Origin: Chrysochromulina parva
Lineage: Eukaryota > Haptophyta > Prymnesiales > Chrysochromulinaceae
Assembly: GCA_002887195.1 (NCBI GenBank)
Contig: PJAB01000030.1
Coordinates: forward strand, 1-57,922
Direction of reading: 5' to 3'
Length of the DNA: 57,922 bases
Shown here: positions 57,762-57,922 of the stretch, one piece after another
Numbering within the stretch: the stretch's first letter is position 1
Layout of the letters: every line of letters starts with the position of its first letter
Position numbers and translations under genes: made by a program
Notes under the pieces: generated by a model
Database searches by the model: none
What the model saw: the letters and a program-made list of their open reading frames with translations, nothing else
Told to the model about the DNA's origin: nothing

Positions 57762-57922
57762 CGCGTTGCGAAATGAGTACAGTGATTCCCGAAAAGATTG
57801 ACCCCCGGGGTGGGGTGGGGGGGGGGTGGGGGGGGGTCGAATCGTCGCGCACCTTTCACGGCGCGCACCTTTTCTCGCGTCTCTCGCGGGCACCTTCTCT
57901 CGCGGCTCGCGGGGTGCAGGCC

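Noticed and set aside
1..57922. tRNA, rRNA or snRNA genes
   Set aside because: I scanned the intergenic gaps by eye for tRNA T-loop and similar signatures and found none convincing; a covariance-model search would be needed to be sure.

Overview
This is a GC-rich, gene-dense stretch of a eukaryotic nuclear genome, most likely from a flagellated alga with a plastid of secondary origin. A haptophyte is my best guess. The evidence is: GT-AG introns; a plastid-type DXR enzyme of the MEP pathway behind a signal-peptide-like leader; a second small protein with a signal-plus-transit style leader; a near-textbook CFAP299 flagellar protein; TTAGGG-like tracts; and many surface-glycan enzymes. No prokaryotic operon, rRNA, tRNA, CRISPR array or recognisable transposase was seen. 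I recognise 24 protein genes; most are single long exons, and five have visible introns.

Layout. 0-4 kb: GT31-type and GT47-type glycosyltransferases in tandem. 4-11 kb: an alpha/beta-hydrolase fused to a CYTH triphosphatase domain, then a PrimPol-type primase-polymerase with a zinc-ribbon N-terminal extension. 11-17.5 kb: an EF-hand protein in five exons, a CmcI-like methyltransferase, and DXR. 17.9-22.5 kb: a PFK-2/FBPase-2 homologue whose phosphatase half is split by about 3 kb of PDZ and Ala/Glu/Lys repeats and lacks both catalytic histidines. 23.5-28 kb: two FkbM methyltransferase genes, one fused to a putative glycosyltransferase domain and the other spliced through telomere-like introns. 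28-36 kb: a coiled-coil repeat protein, BolA, a three-PDZ protein, and a kinase with EF-hand and cyclic-nucleotide-binding domains. 36-44 kb: an LRR protein, an HPAT-like arabinosyltransferase, a seven-TM protein, CFAP299, a SAM-SAM-TM protein with a lysine-rich repeat tail, and a small plastid-type membrane protein. 45-52 kb: a giant coiled-coil protein. 52.6-58 kb: a GT25-like transferase, a membrane-anchored CE1-type esterase, and a fucosyltransferase-like gene in three exons.

Themes. At least eight genes build or modify glycans (GT31, GT47, GT25-like, GT23-like, HPAT/GT95-like, a putative GT fused to FkbM, a second FkbM, and CmcI-like). This fits a cell that invests heavily in surface polysaccharide and glycoprotein. 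A second group is signalling and cytoskeletal or flagellar (kinase, EF-hand, PDZ, LRR, coiled-coil, CFAP299). Four gene pairs are head-to-head with about 80-200 bp between start codons, suggesting shared promoters.

The most unusual signal is in the introns. Several begin with a sequence that is repeated at the start of the next exon (30 of 32 bases in the best case), and five of them also carry a recurrent CTGATTGC-type motif. They look like recently gained, duplication-flanked introns. All coordinates and splice sites are read by eye; no alignment or search was run.
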